A stretch of 64,000 nucleotides of DNA from Citrobacter sp. Cu233 (lineage in GTDB: Bacteria > Pseudomonadota > Gammaproteobacteria > Enterobacterales > Enterobacteriaceae): assembly GCF_030332225.1 (NCBI RefSeq), contig NZ_JAOWIF010000031.1:650278-714277 (forward strand), read 5' to 3'. Numbering within the stretch: position 1 is the first letter of the stretch; every line of letters begins with the position of its first letter. The notes under the pieces are model-generated. The model was not told where the DNA came from. It did not search any database and saw only the letters and a program-made list of their open reading frames with translations. Made by a program: the position numbers and the translations under genes. Of the stretch, positions 12,159 to 21,894 are shown piece by piece.

Positions 12159-12500
12159 ATGCATACATCCGAGTTGCTGAAACACATTTATGACATCAAT
12201 TTGTCGTATTTATTGCTTGCACAGCGTTTGATCGTTCAGGACAAAGCATCTGCAATGTTCCGCTTGGGTATCAGCGAAGAGATGGCGGATACATTGGCAA
12301 CATTAACACTTCCTCAAATGGTCAAATTGGCTGAAACCAATCAACTGGTATGCCATTTCCGTTTCGACGATCATCAGACTGTAACGCGTTTGACGCAAGA
12401 TTCCCGCGTTGACGATCTTCAGCAAATTCATACCGGTATCATGCTTTCAACACGCCTGCTTAACGACATTGATGACGCAGCGCGTAAGAAAAGGGCTTGA
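12159..12500 (+). CDS. flhD: Flagellar master regulator subunit FlhD
   Basis: FlhD joins FlhC to form the FlhD4C2 activator of class 2 flagellar promoters. Starting at [12 protein letters not shown] it has 113 residues; an in-frame ATG nine bases earlier (12150) would add three. The sequence [36 protein letters not shown] covers the core, with Cys65-like dimer cysteine. The C-terminal tail [12 protein letters not shown] is of the shorter Salmonella kind. Its stop overlaps the flhC start region (TGATGATG), so translation is coupled. Confidence 0.95.
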   Translation: MHTSELLKHIYDINLSYLLLAQRLIVQDKASAMFRLGISEEMADTLATLTLPQMVKLAETNQLVCHFRFDDHQTVTRLTQDSRVDDLQQIHTGIMLSTRLLNDIDDAARKKRA

Positions 12501-12502
12501 TG

Positions 12503-13081
12503 ATGAGCGAAAAAAGCATTGTTCAGGAAGCGCGTGATATCCAGTTAGCGATGGAATTAATCACATTGGGCGCCCGTTTGCAAATGCTGGAAAGCGAAAC
12601 GCAATTGAGCCGTGGCCGACTCATCAAGCTGTACAAAGAATTACGCGGTAGTCCTCCGCCAAAAGGGATGCTTCCGTTTTCCACCGACTGGTTTATGACG
12701 TGGGAACAAAATATTCATGCATCGATGTTTTGTAATGCATGGCAATTTCTGCTTAAAACCGGTTTGTGCAGCGGCGTAGATGCTGTGATTAAGGCGTATC
12801 GGTTATATCTTGAGCAGTGCCCGCAGCCAGAAGAAGGGCCATTGTTGGCGCTTACTCGTGCGTGGACTCTTGTCCGTTTTGTTGACAGTGGTTTGCTTGA
12901 ATTGTCTGCCTGTAACTGCTGCGGCGGAAATTTTATTACCCACGCGCACCAACCCGCAGGCAGCTTTGCCTGCAGTTTATGTCAGCCGCCATCGCGAGCC
13001 GTAAAAAGACGTAAACTTTCCCAGAATGCTGCCGATATTATTCCACAACTGCTGGATGAACAGATCGAACAGGCTGTTTAA
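12503..13081 (+). CDS. flhC: Flagellar master regulator subunit FlhC
   Basis: DNA-binding partner of FlhD, 192 residues, the same length as E. coli FlhC when the third of three clustered starts (12503, MSEKSIVQ) is used; ATG at 12500 is also possible. Four zinc-binding cysteines are visible as CNCCGG and CSLC (about residues 137-160). The basic segment [11 protein letters not shown] follows. Gene and protein are highly conserved. A terminator follows at 13107, before motA. Confidence 0.95.
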   Translation: MSEKSIVQEARDIQLAMELITLGARLQMLESETQLSRGRLIKLYKELRGSPPPKGMLPFSTDWFMTWEQNIHASMFCNAWQFLLKTGLCSGVDAVIKAYRLYLEQCPQPEEGPLLALTRAWTLVRFVDSGLLELSACNCCGGNFITHAHQPAGSFACSLCQPPSRAVKRRKLSQNAADIIPQLLDEQIEQAV

Positions 13082-13106
13082 CTGATACGGTGTGGATAAA
13101 CACTCC

Positions 13107-13139
13107 AGCAGCGGTAAGCGATTACCGCTGCTTTTTTTT
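13107..13139 (+). terminator. Rho-independent terminator after flhC
   Basis: An 11-bp stem AGCAGCGGTAA / TTACCGCTGCT with a four-base loop and a following T run ends the flhDC transcript. Confidence 0.85.
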
Positions 13140-13205
13140 GTCCTGACCATGAGTTAACTGCCCGACTGCGCATCCTGTCATAGTCAATTGCGAAAGGATG
13201 ATGTC

Positions 13206-14093
13206 GTGCTTATCTTATTAGGTTACCTGGTTGTTATTGGTACAGTTTTCGGCGGTTACATGATGACCGGCGGACACCTTGGGGCACTCTATCAACCGGC
13301 TGAGCTGGTGATCATCGGTGGCGCAGGTATCGGGGCATTCATCGTTGGCAACAACGGTAAAGCCATCAAAGGGACGATGAAAGCGATCCCGTTGCTTTTT
13401 CGGCGCTCGAAATACACCAAAGCCATGTATATGGACCTGCTGGCGTTACTCTACCGACTGATGGCTAAGTCACGTCAGCAAGGCATGTTCTCGCTTGAAC
13501 GCGATATCGAAAATCCAAAAGAGAGTGAAATTTTCGCCAGCTATCCGCGTATTCTTGCGGATGCAGTGATGCTTGATTTTATTGTCGATTATCTGCGTCT
13601 GATTATCAGTGGCAACATGAATACGTTTGAAATTGAAGCGCTGATGGACGAAGAGATTGAGACGCATGAAAGTGAGGCCGAAGTTCCGGCTAACAGTCTT
13701 GCGATGGTCGGTGACTCATTACCGGCGTTCGGGATCGTGGCTGCGGTGATGGGGGTTGTGCATGCGCTGGCTTCTGCCGATCGTCCGGCGGCTGAACTGG
13801 GCGCCCTGATTGCACATGCCATGGTAGGAACATTCCTCGGTATTTTACTGGCCTATGGATTTATTTCCCCACTCGCCAGCGTCCTGCGGCAGAAAAGCGC
13901 TGAAACAACCAAGATGATGCAGTGTGTGAAGATCACTCTGCTCTCCAATCTGAATGGCTACGCGCCACCGATAGCGGTTGAGTTTGGTCGTAAGACGTTG
14001 TATTCCAGCGAGCGTCCTTCGTTTATCGAACTGGAAGAGCATGTTCGTGCGGTGAGAAATCCAGCAGCGCAGCAGACGACCGAGGACGCATGA
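13206..14093 (+). CDS. motA: Flagellar stator protein MotA
   Basis: Proton-channel stator subunit in the inner membrane, 295 residues, with four membrane segments. The start is GTG at 13206 (read as MLILLGYL) after AAGGA, as in E. coli; the longer frame from 13188 adds unconserved residues. The large cytoplasmic loop contains [11 protein letters not shown] and FSLERD, holding the conserved Arg and Glu that touch FliG. The prolines of [14 protein letters not shown] are kept. Its stop overlaps the motB start (ATGA). Confidence 0.95.
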   Translation: MLILLGYLVVIGTVFGGYMMTGGHLGALYQPAELVIIGGAGIGAFIVGNNGKAIKGTMKAIPLLFRRSKYTKAMYMDLLALLYRLMAKSRQQGMFSLERDIENPKESEIFASYPRILADAVMLDFIVDYLRLIISGNMNTFEIEALMDEEIETHESEAEVPANSLAMVGDSLPAFGIVAAVMGVVHALASADRPAAELGALIAHAMVGTFLGILLAYGFISPLASVLRQKSAETTKMMQCVKITLLSNLNGYAPPIAVEFGRKTLYSSERPSFIELEEHVRAVRNPAAQQTTEDA

Positions 14094-15019
14094 AAAATCA
14101 GGCCCATCCCATTATCGTCGTAAAGCGACGTAAACATAAAAATCACGGTGGTGGGGCGCATGGTTCGTGGAAAATTGCCTACGCCGATTTTATGACCGCG
14201 ATGATGGCCTTCTTTCTGGTGATGTGGCTTATTTCCATCTCCAGCCCTAAAGAACTGATTCAAATTGCCGAATATTTCCGTACTCCGCTGGCCACTGCGG
14301 TGACGGGTGGAAATCGGATCTCGAACAGCCAAAGCCCAATTCCTGGTGGGGGTGATGATTACACCCAGCAGCAGGGGGAAGTAAACAAACAGCCCAATAT
14401 TGATGATCTGAGAAAGCGTATGGAGCAAAGCCGCCTGAGCAAGCTTCGTGGCGATCTCGATCAGCTGATTGAATCCGATCCTAAGCTGCGTGCACTGCGC
14501 CCACATCTGAAAATTGATTTGGTTCAGGAAGGGCTGCGGATACAGATTATCGACAGTCAGAACCGCCCGATGTTTAAAACCGGAAGCGCAGAGGTTGAAC
14601 CTTACATGCGTGATATTTTGCGGGCGATTGCGCCCGTACTGAACGGGATCCCAAACCGTATCAGTCTTTCGGGTCATACAGATGATTATCCCTATGCCAA
14701 CGGTGAGAAGGGATATAGCAACTGGGAACTGTCTGCCGATCGCGCCAATGCATCGCGTCGCGAGCTGGTCAGCGGCGGACTGGATGATGGAAAAGTATTA
14801 CGGGTGGTAGGTATGGCCGCCACGATGCGTCTGAGCGATCGCGGTCCCGAGGACGCCATCAACCGCCGTATAAGCCTGCTGGTTCTGAATAAGCAGGCCG
14901 AAGAGGCCATTTTGCATGAAAACGCTGAAAGCCAGAATGAGCCGGTAAGTGTCTTACAACAGCCAGCGGCGGTGCCGCCGGCAAGCGTTCCCACATCGCC
15001 ACCAGCCAATCCGAGGTGA
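14090..15019 (+). CDS. motB: Flagellar stator protein MotB
   Basis: Stator subunit that anchors the motor to peptidoglycan, 309 residues. A single N-terminal membrane helix carries the proton-binding Asp33 in [13 protein letters not shown]. The OmpA-like peptidoglycan-binding domain (about 160-275) shows [10 protein letters not shown] and [16 protein letters not shown]. The C-terminal tail is proline-rich and variable. Coupled to motA by a four-base overlap; cheA starts five bases after its stop. Confidence 0.95.
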   Translation: MKNQAHPIIVVKRRKHKNHGGGAHGSWKIAYADFMTAMMAFFLVMWLISISSPKELIQIAEYFRTPLATAVTGGNRISNSQSPIPGGGDDYTQQQGEVNKQPNIDDLRKRMEQSRLSKLRGDLDQLIESDPKLRALRPHLKIDLVQEGLRIQIIDSQNRPMFKTGSAEVEPYMRDILRAIAPVLNGIPNRISLSGHTDDYPYANGEKGYSNWELSADRANASRRELVSGGLDDGKVLRVVGMAATMRLSDRGPEDAINRRISLLVLNKQAEEAILHENAESQNEPVSVLQQPAAVPPASVPTSPPANPR

Positions 15020-15023
15020 TAGC

Positions 15024-17075
15024 GTGAGCATGGATATTAGCGATTTTTATCAGACATTTTTTGATGAAGCTGACGAACTGTTGGCTGACATGGAGCAGCA
15101 CCTGCTGGATCTGGTACCTGAAGCCCCGGATTCCGAACAGCTGAATGCCATTTTTCGTGCAGCGCACTCGATTAAAGGCGGGGCGGGCACTTTCGGCTTT
15201 ACCATTTTGCAGGAAACGACCCATCTGATGGAAAACCTGCTGGATGAAGCGCGGCGTGGCGAGATGCAGCTCAATGCCGACATTATCAACCTGTTTTTGG
15301 AAACGAAAGATATTATGCAGGAACAGCTCGACGCCTATAAAAACTCAGAGGAGCCGGATGCCGCCAGCTTTGAGTACATTTGTAATGCGTTACGACAGTT
15401 AGCGCTCGAAGCAAAAGGTGAAACCGCGCCCCCGGTGGTCAATAGCGCCAAACTGAGCGTTGTTGATAGCACGGCGATACAAGACGAGGTGGTAGCACAA
15501 GTCGCCCCTGTCGCTGAAGAGATCAAAAAGCGGATCATTCTCTCGCGCCTGAAAGCCAGTGAAGTCGATTTATTGGAAGAGGAACTGGGGAATCTGGCGA
15601 CCTTAAGCGATGTGGTCAAAGGTGCCGATACGCTGTCGGCTACGATCGACGGTAGCCTCGCTGAAGATGACATTATTGCTGTGCTCTGCTTCGTCATTGA
15701 AGCGGATCAGATTGAGTTCGAAACCATCACTGCCGCGCCGACTGCTGCAGAAACGCCAGCCGTCGCTGATGACGTGGAACCACAGCCACTGCCGGTTGCT
15801 GCACCAGCACCTGCGCCGGTGGTCAAAGCGGCCGCCAACGAAGCACCGCATGGGCGAGCAGAGCGTGAGAAACCTGCCCGGGCCAGTGAATCGACCAGTA
15901 TCCGCGTGGCGGTTGAGAAGGTCGATCAGCTGATTAACCTGGTGGGTGAACTGGTCATCACACAGTCAATGCTGGCTCAGCGTTCGAACGAATTGGATCC
16001 GGTAAATCATGGCGATCTCATCACCAGCATGGGGCAGTTACAACGTAACGCCCGCGATCTGCAGGAATCGGTGATGTCGATTCGTATGATGCCGATGGAA
16101 TATGTTTTTAGCCGCTTCCCGCGTCTGGTGCGCGATCTGGCGGGTAAATTGGGTAAACAGGTTGAACTGACCCAGGTCGGTAGCTCCACCGAACTGGATA
16201 AGAGCCTGATCGAACGCATTATTGATCCGTTGACGCACCTGGTGCGTAACAGCCTCGATCACGGTATTGAACTGCCGGAAAAACGCATCGAATCAGGAAA
16301 AAATCCGATTGGTAATCTGACACTTTCTGCCGAACACCAGGGCGGGAATATTTGTATCGAAGTGACCGACGATGGCGCTGGTCTGAACCGCGAACGTATC
16401 CTGGCGAAGGCTATTTCCCAGGGGATGCCAATCCACGAAAACATGAGCGATGACGAAGTCGGCATGCTGATCTTCGCTCCGGGATTCTCAACCGCCGAGC
16501 AGGTAACGGATGTTTCCGGGCGTGGTGTCGGTATGGACGTGGTGAAGCGAAATATCCAGGAGATGGGCGGTCACGTTGAGATCCAGTCGAAACAGGGCCA
16601 GGGCACTACCATCCGTATTTTGCTGCCGCTGACGCTGGCTATCCTTGATGGCATGTCTGTTCGTGTCGCCGATGAAGTGTTTATCCTGCCGCTGAATGCG
16701 GTGATGGAGTCTCTGCAACCTCGGGAAGAAGATCTCCATCCGCTGGCCGGGGGAGAGCGAGTCCTGGAAGTGAGAGGTGAGTATTTACCGCTGGTTGAGT
16801 TGTGGAAAGTCTTTGAAGTTGAAGGTGCAAAAACCGAAGCAACTCAGGGTATTGTAGTGATTTTACAAAGTGCAGGGCGTCGCTACGCGTTGCTGGTCGA
16901 TCAGTTAATTGGTCAACACCAGGTGGTGGTAAAAAACCTGGAAAGCAACTACCGCAAAGTGCCAGGCATTTCCGCAGCAACGATCCTCGGCGACGGTAGC
17001 GTCGCGCTGATTGTCGATGTCTCTGCATTGCAGGGGTTAAACCGCGAACAACGTGTGGCAATCACAGCCGCCTGA
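15024..17075 (+). CDS. cheA: Chemotaxis histidine kinase CheA
   Basis: Cytoplasmic kinase that phosphorylates CheY and CheB in response to receptor state; 683 residues. The GTG start at 15024 fits the E. coli beginning (M)SMDISDFYQ; the longer frame from 14949 overlaps motB. Domains in order: Hpt P1 with phospho-acceptor His48 in [15 protein letters not shown]2 CheY/CheB-binding domain; a variable Ala/Pro-rich linker; P3 dimer helices; P4 kinase with N box [13 protein letters not shown]1 DDGAGL and G2 GRGVGMDVV; and P5 CheW-like regulatory domain. Longer than the E. coli protein because of the linkers. First of cheA-cheW. Confidence 0.95.
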   Translation: MSMDISDFYQTFFDEADELLADMEQHLLDLVPEAPDSEQLNAIFRAAHSIKGGAGTFGFTILQETTHLMENLLDEARRGEMQLNADIINLFLETKDIMQEQLDAYKNSEEPDAASFEYICNALRQLALEAKGETAPPVVNSAKLSVVDSTAIQDEVVAQVAPVAEEIKKRIILSRLKASEVDLLEEELGNLATLSDVVKGADTLSATIDGSLAEDDIIAVLCFVIEADQIEFETITAAPTAAETPAVADDVEPQPLPVAAPAPAPVVKAAANEAPHGRAEREKPARASESTSIRVAVEKVDQLINLVGELVITQSMLAQRSNELDPVNHGDLITSMGQLQRNARDLQESVMSIRMMPMEYVFSRFPRLVRDLAGKLGKQVELTQVGSSTELDKSLIERIIDPLTHLVRNSLDHGIELPEKRIESGKNPIGNLTLSAEHQGGNICIEVTDDGAGLNRERILAKAISQGMPIHENMSDDEVGMLIFAPGFSTAEQVTDVSGRGVGMDVVKRNIQEMGGHVEIQSKQGQGTTIRILLPLTLAILDGMSVRVADEVFILPLNAVMESLQPREEDLHPLAGGERVLEVRGEYLPLVELWKVFEVEGAKTEATQGIVVILQSAGRRYALLVDQLIGQHQVVVKNLESNYRKVPGISAATILGDGSVALIVDVSALQGLNREQRVAITAA

Positions 17076-17096
17076 TTGAGTAAGAAAGGGAAGAAT

Positions 17097-17600
17097 ATGA
17101 CCGGTATGAGTAATGTAACTAAACTGGCCGGCGAACCGTCAGGTCAGGAATTCCTCGTGTTTACGCTGGGGGATGAAGAGTACGGTATCGATATCCTGAA
17201 AGTGCAGGAAATCCGCGGCTACGATCAGGTTACGCGTATTGCCAATACGCCAGCCTTTATTAAAGGTGTGACTAACCTGCGCGGCGTGATTGTGCCGATT
17301 GTTGATCTGCGTGTGAAATTCAGCCAGAGCGATGTGGATTACAACGAAAACACCGTCGTGATTGTCCTGAATCTGGGTCAGCGTGTGGTTGGGATTGTGG
17401 TGGATGGCGTATCTGACGTGCTGTCGCTGACAACCGATCAAATCCGACCGGCACCGGAATTCGCGGTTACGCTGTCAACGGAATATCTGACGGGACTGGG
17501 CGCGTTGGGAGACCGGATGCTGATTCTGGTTAACATTGAGAAATTGCTGAACAGCGAAGAGATGGCGCTGTTAGATATCGCGGCTTCGCATATGGCATAA
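17097..17600 (+). CDS. cheW: Chemotaxis coupling protein CheW
   Basis: Adaptor of 167 residues linking CheA to receptor tips. It starts at 17097 ([10 protein letters not shown]) after AAGGGAAG, as in E. coli; the frame from 17076 would add seven residues. The two SH3-like barrel subdomains are visible through [34 protein letters not shown] and [10 protein letters not shown]. Ends the motAB-cheAW operon, followed by a terminator. Confidence 0.95.
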   Translation: MTGMSNVTKLAGEPSGQEFLVFTLGDEEYGIDILKVQEIRGYDQVTRIANTPAFIKGVTNLRGVIVPIVDLRVKFSQSDVDYNENTVVIVLNLGQRVVGIVVDGVSDVLSLTTDQIRPAPEFAVTLSTEYLTGLGALGDRMLILVNIEKLLNSEEMALLDIAASHMA

Positions 17601-17648
17601 AAGTAGTCAATATTATCATTTTTGTAATATTTAGCTGACAGTTATTAA

Positions 17649-17680
17649 ACGCCCTCCGCAATATAGAGGGCGTTTTGCTT
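17649..17680 (+). terminator. Rho-independent terminator after cheW
   Basis: An 8-bp stem ACGCCCTC / GAGGGCGT followed by TTTGCTTTT. Confidence 0.75.
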
Positions 17681-17900
17681 TTAATTTTGCGCGTGGGAAA
17701 ACGAAGTGATAATGGCTGTTTGATTTTAGTTTTTAATGTTTATTGTTATTTCATTTGCTTGGTTCATTTGTATTTTTTCTTTAAGTGAAACCGGAAGATC
17801 TTTATAGTGTCTGTCGTTTTCTGGTATATATAATATAACCTGGAGTACGGCACGTAATATGTTTGTGGTCGCCGGTGAGTTTTCCTGCGGTAATAATGGA

Positions 17901-18402
17901 ATGCGTAATAGCATCAAAATAACAGGCCTGGCAACATTAATATGTACTGCTGTTGTCAATGCTGCAGAGTTAGGCCCACAAAATGGTGCATCGATCCAAA
18001 CTCCAAGTAAAAATTCCACCGGAATTTTGATTTCAGGTAACAATCCGGGTACAGAAGTAACAGCATCCGATATTAATATCGATGTTTCGGGAAGAAATAA
18101 TGTTTATGGATTTAAACATACAGGCAAAAACAGTAACGTCGATCTGGGTAGTGGAAGTTCTATTACAACAATAACTGAAGCGGATTATAGTATTGGGACA
18201 GGTGATACCCGCGAGCGGAAATTCTTCTTTAACTCAATTAAATAATGCCGGAGATATTGCATTTGATACTCCTTCACAGAACGGACAATTCAAGGCGAAT
18301 ATGAATAGCCAGTGGAGCATCACTGGACAAGTGGCGGGTCAAAAAGGACGTAATGACTATGGCGATCTCAGCGGTAGTTTGCTCGTACGTTACAGCTGGT
18401 AA
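17901..18402 (+). pseudogene. Autotransporter relic
   Basis: Remains of a type V autotransporter adhesin gene. The start gives a signal-peptide-like MRNSIKITGLATLICTAVVNAAE, then Asn/Gly/Thr-rich passenger-like sequence (GILISGNNPGTEVTASDINI, NVYGFKHTGKNSNVDLG). This frame ends at 18245 with a changed tail. A second frame from about 18193 continues the passenger style (SSLTQLNNAGDIAF) and runs straight into a beta-barrel end, QWSITGQVAGQKGRNDYGDL, finishing in GSLLVRYSW with the aromatic last residue needed by BamA. A normal member is many hundred residues. A frameshift and a large internal deletion are required, so it should be inactive. Confidence 0.7.
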
Positions 18403-18434
18403 TTGATGTAAATTTCATCCTGGTGTTGTTGAAA

Positions 18435-18457
18435 TACCCCAGTCTATGGCTGGGGTA
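18435..18457. terminator. Hairpin between convergent genes
   Basis: An 8-bp stem TACCCCAG / CTGGGGTA lies between the autotransporter relic and the convergent symporter gene. Few T residues follow, so function as a terminator is only likely. Confidence 0.45.
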
Positions 18458-18511
18458 ATCTTTGTTGATTTGCTGTTCTTGTTGACTTAGCTCGCTCTTG
18501 TCTTAAAAGAG

Positions 18512-19783
18512 TTAAACCTTAATTTGTTCTGTAATGTTTTCTGAAGACTCGCTTTCTTCCAGTAACCCTTCCTTCTGCGCCAGCATCGCTGTCGCAATTC
18601 CGTTACCCAATACGTTAATCGCTGAGCGTCCCATATCAAGGAAATGGTCGATGCCCATCAGTAACAGGATCCCTGCAACAGGAATATTAAAGCTTGGAAT
18701 GGTTGCCGCCAGCACCACCAGCGCTGAGCGCGGTACGCCAGCAATCCCTTTTGACGCCAGCATCAATGTCAGCATCAGCACGGTAATTTCCGCGAAGGAA
18801 AGGTGGATGTTATAAGCCTGTGCGATAAACATAGAGGCGAACGAGCAGTACACCATCGAACCGACCAGGTTGAACGAATAGCCAATCGGCAGCACGAACG
18901 ACACGATGTTGCGTGAGCAGCCAAATTTGGTTAATTGCTCCAGCGTTTTAGGGTAGGCAGCTTCCGAACTGCTGGTAGTGAAAGCGACCAGCACCGGATC
19001 TTTGAGCATACTGACCAAGCGGAACACCTCTTTCTTCAGCACCAGATAGCCCACTGCCAACAGGACCAGGCAGGTCAGCAGAATAGCGACGTAGTAGCCG
19101 CCAATAAATGACGCGTAGTTGAGCAGAATACCCAGGCCCTGCGTGGAGATAACGGAAGAGATAGCGGCGAAAATTGCCAGCGGTGCGACGTACATAACAT
19201 AGCCCGTCACTTTCAACATAATATGTGAAACCACATCCAGTGCGGCGACCAGCGGCGCGTTAAATTTCTCTCCCAACGATGCCCCACCAATACCGAAGAA
19301 CATTGAGAACACAACAATTTGCAGGATCTCATTATTCGCCATCGCTTCGGCGATACTGGTAGGTATGGTATGGGACAGAAAACCTTTCAGGCTCATACCA
19401 CCGACGGCAAGTCCGGTGTCGGTAGCTTCCAGCGGAATGGCCAGATTCAGTCCGCTTCCGGGTTGCTCAAGCGAGACAACAAACAGGCCAACCAAAATAG
19501 ACAGCACGGACGAACTGATAAACCAGATCATCGCTTTGCCGCCAACGCGTCCGATGGTGGAGGTTTCTCCCAGACGCATGATCCCGACGGTCAGAGTGCT
19601 GAAGACTAACGGTGCGATGACCATTTTAATCAGCCGCAAAAAGATGTCGGTGAGCAGCGTAATATTATCAGCCCAGGCGGTAACGACGCCGGGGGAGGCA
19701 TAGGTGTGGATCACCGCACCCGAAAGGATCCCCGCCAGCATGAAGATCACGATAAAGAGCGTGAGTTTGTTTGCATTTGCCAC
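18512..19783 (-). CDS. Dicarboxylate/amino acid:cation symporter (DAACS family)
   Basis: Inner-membrane symporter of 423 residues of the GltP/DctA family. Family landmarks are the serine-rich hairpin AFTTSSSEAAYPKTLE (about residues 268-283), the TM7 motif region LPIGYSFNLVGSMVY (in place of the usual NMDG) and the HP2/TM8 segment GIAGVPRSALVVLAAT plus MGIDHFLDMGRSAINV, which keeps the Asp-x3-Asp-like substrate and cation contacts. The transported acid cannot be named; C4-dicarboxylates, glutamate or aspartate are typical. Placed beside tar, the aspartate receptor, which is suggestive but not evidence. Confidence 0.82.
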   Translation of the reverse strand: MANANKLTLFIVIFMLAGILSGAVIHTYASPGVVTAWADNITLLTDIFLRLIKMVIAPLVFSTLTVGIMRLGETSTIGRVGGKAMIWFISSSVLSILVGLFVVSLEQPGSGLNLAIPLEATDTGLAVGGMSLKGFLSHTIPTSIAEAMANNEILQIVVFSMFFGIGGASLGEKFNAPLVAALDVVSHIMLKVTGYVMYVAPLAIFAAISSVISTQGLGILLNYASFIGGYYVAILLTCLVLLAVGYLVLKKEVFRLVSMLKDPVLVAFTTSSSEAAYPKTLEQLTKFGCSRNIVSFVLPIGYSFNLVGSMVYCSFASMFIAQAYNIHLSFAEITVLMLTLMLASKGIAGVPRSALVVLAATIPSFNIPVAGILLLMGIDHFLDMGRSAINVLGNGIATAMLAQKEGLLEESESSENITEQIKV

Positions 19784-20189
19784 TAAAAAGCCCTCAGTAA
19801 GGATTTAACATTTATTCATCAGTTACTCATTTTTTATACTTATTAAGTGGTAACGAAATATTCATCATATAAATTGAATTAAAGCCCAGGCAGATACAAC
19901 TTTTTTTAATTTTTTATCCATTTTGTTGTGGTGTTCGGCGGATGGTTATGTGATCGGTGTCACACGAAAAGGGAGGGGGGAATACAAATAGTGGTCAACC
20001 AGGCGGGTTGAAAATGTTATTTGCATGATAATTATGATGTTTTTATGTAAATGACTTGTGGTTTCTGTTCTGCTGTTTTTCCCTTCTCTCGCCGGGCCTT
20101 ACTTTCCTGCTGGATTTCCTTTTTGCAAACGTAAAGTTATCTCAGTGAATGCCGATAATGTTGATAACTCGTTTTCAGGAAGGTGCCTT
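19784..20189 (+). promoter_or_regulatory. Divergent promoter region symporter / tar
   Basis: Contains the sigma-28 promoter of tar on the right, and presumably the symporter promoter on the left. A CRP-like sequence TGTGATCGGTGTCACA (19949-19964, TGTGA-N6-TCACA) suggests catabolite control of the symporter. An upstream in-frame start for tar at 20058 is ignored because it lies before the promoter. Confidence 0.6.
20132..20158 (+). promoter_or_regulatory. Sigma-28 (FliA) promoter of tar
   Basis: TAAAGTTA-N11-GCCGATAA fits the flagellar class 3 promoter consensus (TAAAGTTT-N11-GCCGATAA) with one mismatch, 31 bases before the tar start. It should drive tar-tap-cheRBYZ under FliA. Confidence 0.9.
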
Positions 20190-21851
20190 ATGTTTAACCG
20201 TATCCGCGTTGTCACAATGCTGATGATGGTGCTGGGGGTTTTCGCACTGCTACAGCTTGTTTCCGGTGGTCTGTTGTTTTCTTCATTGCAGCAGAATCAG
20301 CAAAGTTTTGTTATTTCTAACGATTTACGACAGCAGCAAAGTGAACTCACCTCAACATGGGACTTGATGCTGCAAACACGCATCAATTTGAGTCGTTCCT
20401 CTGCGCGCATGATGATGGATGCGTCCAACCAGCAGAGCAGCGCGAAGAACGATCTGCTTAAGAATGCGAAAACGTCGCTGGCGCAAGCCGAAACGCATTA
20501 CGCTAATTTCAAAAAAATCACGCCGTTGCCTGATGTGACGGATGCCAGCGGCAACGTCGATGCAAAATATCAGCAGTACCATGCGGCCCTGGTGGAACTC
20601 ATTCAGTTCCTTGAAAACGGCAACATGGATGCATTTTTTGCACAACCCACTCAGGGCATGCAAAACGCCCTCGGTGAAGCGTTAGGTAAATATGCAGATG
20701 TTAGCGAGAAACTCTACCGACAAGCCTTTGATCAAAGCGCAAGCGATTACCACTTTGCCCAATGGCAACTCGGCATTCTGGCTGTCGTGCTGGTACTGAT
20801 TCTGGTGGTGGTGTGGTATGGCATCCGTCATGCCTTGCTGAACCCTTTGTCCCGCGTCATTGCGCACATCCGTGAAATTGCCAGCGGTAACTTAACCGCA
20901 ACTCTGGCTGTAAGCGGTCGTAATGAAATTGGCGAACTGGCCAGCACGGTCGATCATATGCAGCGTTCGCTGACCGAAACGGTAACCCTGGTGCGCGAAG
21001 GTTCGGATGCGATTTATTCCGGTACCAGTGAAATTGCCAGCGGTAACACCGATCTTTCATCCCGTACTGAACAACAGGCTTCCGCGCTGGAAGAAACAGC
21101 AGCCAGCATGGAACAGTTGACGGCTACCGTGAAGCAAAATGCGGACAATGCACGTCAGGCCTCTCAACTGGCGAAAAGCGCCTCCGATACCGCACAACAT
21201 GGCGGCAAAGTGGTTGATAGCGTTGTGAATACCATGCACGAAATCGCCGATAGTTCGAAGAAAATTGCCGACATTATTAGCGTTATTGATGGCATTGCAT
21301 TCCAGACAAACATTCTTGCGTTGAATGCGGCGGTAGAAGCTGCGCGTGCCGGTGAACAAGGCCGTGGTTTTGCCGTCGTTGCCGGTGAAGTGCGTAACCT
21401 GGCAAGCCGCAGTGCGCAGGCAGCAAAAGAGATTAAAGCGCTAATTGAAGATTCTGTATCGCGGGTGGATACCGGTTCTGTATTGGTAGAAAGCGCCGGG
21501 GAAACCATGCATGACATCGTTAATGCGGTCACGCGTGTGACCGACATCATGGGGGAAATCGCCTCGGCATCCGATGAACAAAGTCGAGGAATAGATCAGG
21601 TTGCGCTCGCGGTGTCTGAAATGGACCGGGTTACGCAACAGAACGCCTCACTGGTGCAGGAGTCGGCTGCTGCCGCTGCCGCACTCGAAGAGCAGGCCAG
21701 TCGCCTGACCCAGTCGGTATCGACATTCCGCCTCGCGTCGCGTCCTTCATCATCAAAGACGCGAGAAACACGACTACCTGCAACAGCGACTCCGGCGTCA
21801 CAACCGCGCCAGCTAGCCACCGAACAAGATACGCATTGGGAAACATTTTGA
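20190..21851 (+). CDS. tar: Methyl-accepting chemotaxis receptor Tar
   Basis: Inner-membrane receptor for aspartate (and maltose via MalE in E. coli), 553 residues, equal to E. coli Tar. Layout: TM1 (about 7-30), periplasmic four-helix domain, TM2 (about 190-212), HAMP, then the long coiled coil with the tip motif [20 protein letters not shown]. The aspartate site residues [11 protein letters not shown] (three Arg) and [10 protein letters not shown] are present. The C-terminus is HWETF, close to the NWETF pentapeptide that tethers CheR and CheB; Trp and Phe, which matter most, are kept. Starts at 20190, 31 bases from the sigma-28 promoter. Confidence 0.94.
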   Translation: MFNRIRVVTMLMMVLGVFALLQLVSGGLLFSSLQQNQQSFVISNDLRQQQSELTSTWDLMLQTRINLSRSSARMMMDASNQQSSAKNDLLKNAKTSLAQAETHYANFKKITPLPDVTDASGNVDAKYQQYHAALVELIQFLENGNMDAFFAQPTQGMQNALGEALGKYADVSEKLYRQAFDQSASDYHFAQWQLGILAVVLVLILVVVWYGIRHALLNPLSRVIAHIREIASGNLTATLAVSGRNEIGELASTVDHMQRSLTETVTLVREGSDAIYSGTSEIASGNTDLSSRTEQQASALEETAASMEQLTATVKQNADNARQASQLAKSASDTAQHGGKVVDSVVNTMHEIADSSKKIADIISVIDGIAFQTNILALNAAVEAARAGEQGRGFAVVAGEVRNLASRSAQAAKEIKALIEDSVSRVDTGSVLVESAGETMHDIVNAVTRVTDIMGEIASASDEQSRGIDQVALAVSEMDRVTQQNASLVQESAAAAAALEEQASRLTQSVSTFRLASRPSSSKTRETRLPATATPASQPRQLATEQDTHWETF

Positions 21852-21894
21852 CTGACAGCTAAACCGCGGCCTGCGCCGCCTGATGGGAGCGTTG

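Noticed and set aside
13088..13205. Sigma-28 promoter before motA
   Set aside because: I could not find a TAAAG-N-GCCGATAA pair here; the expected class promoter could not be placed from the sequence.
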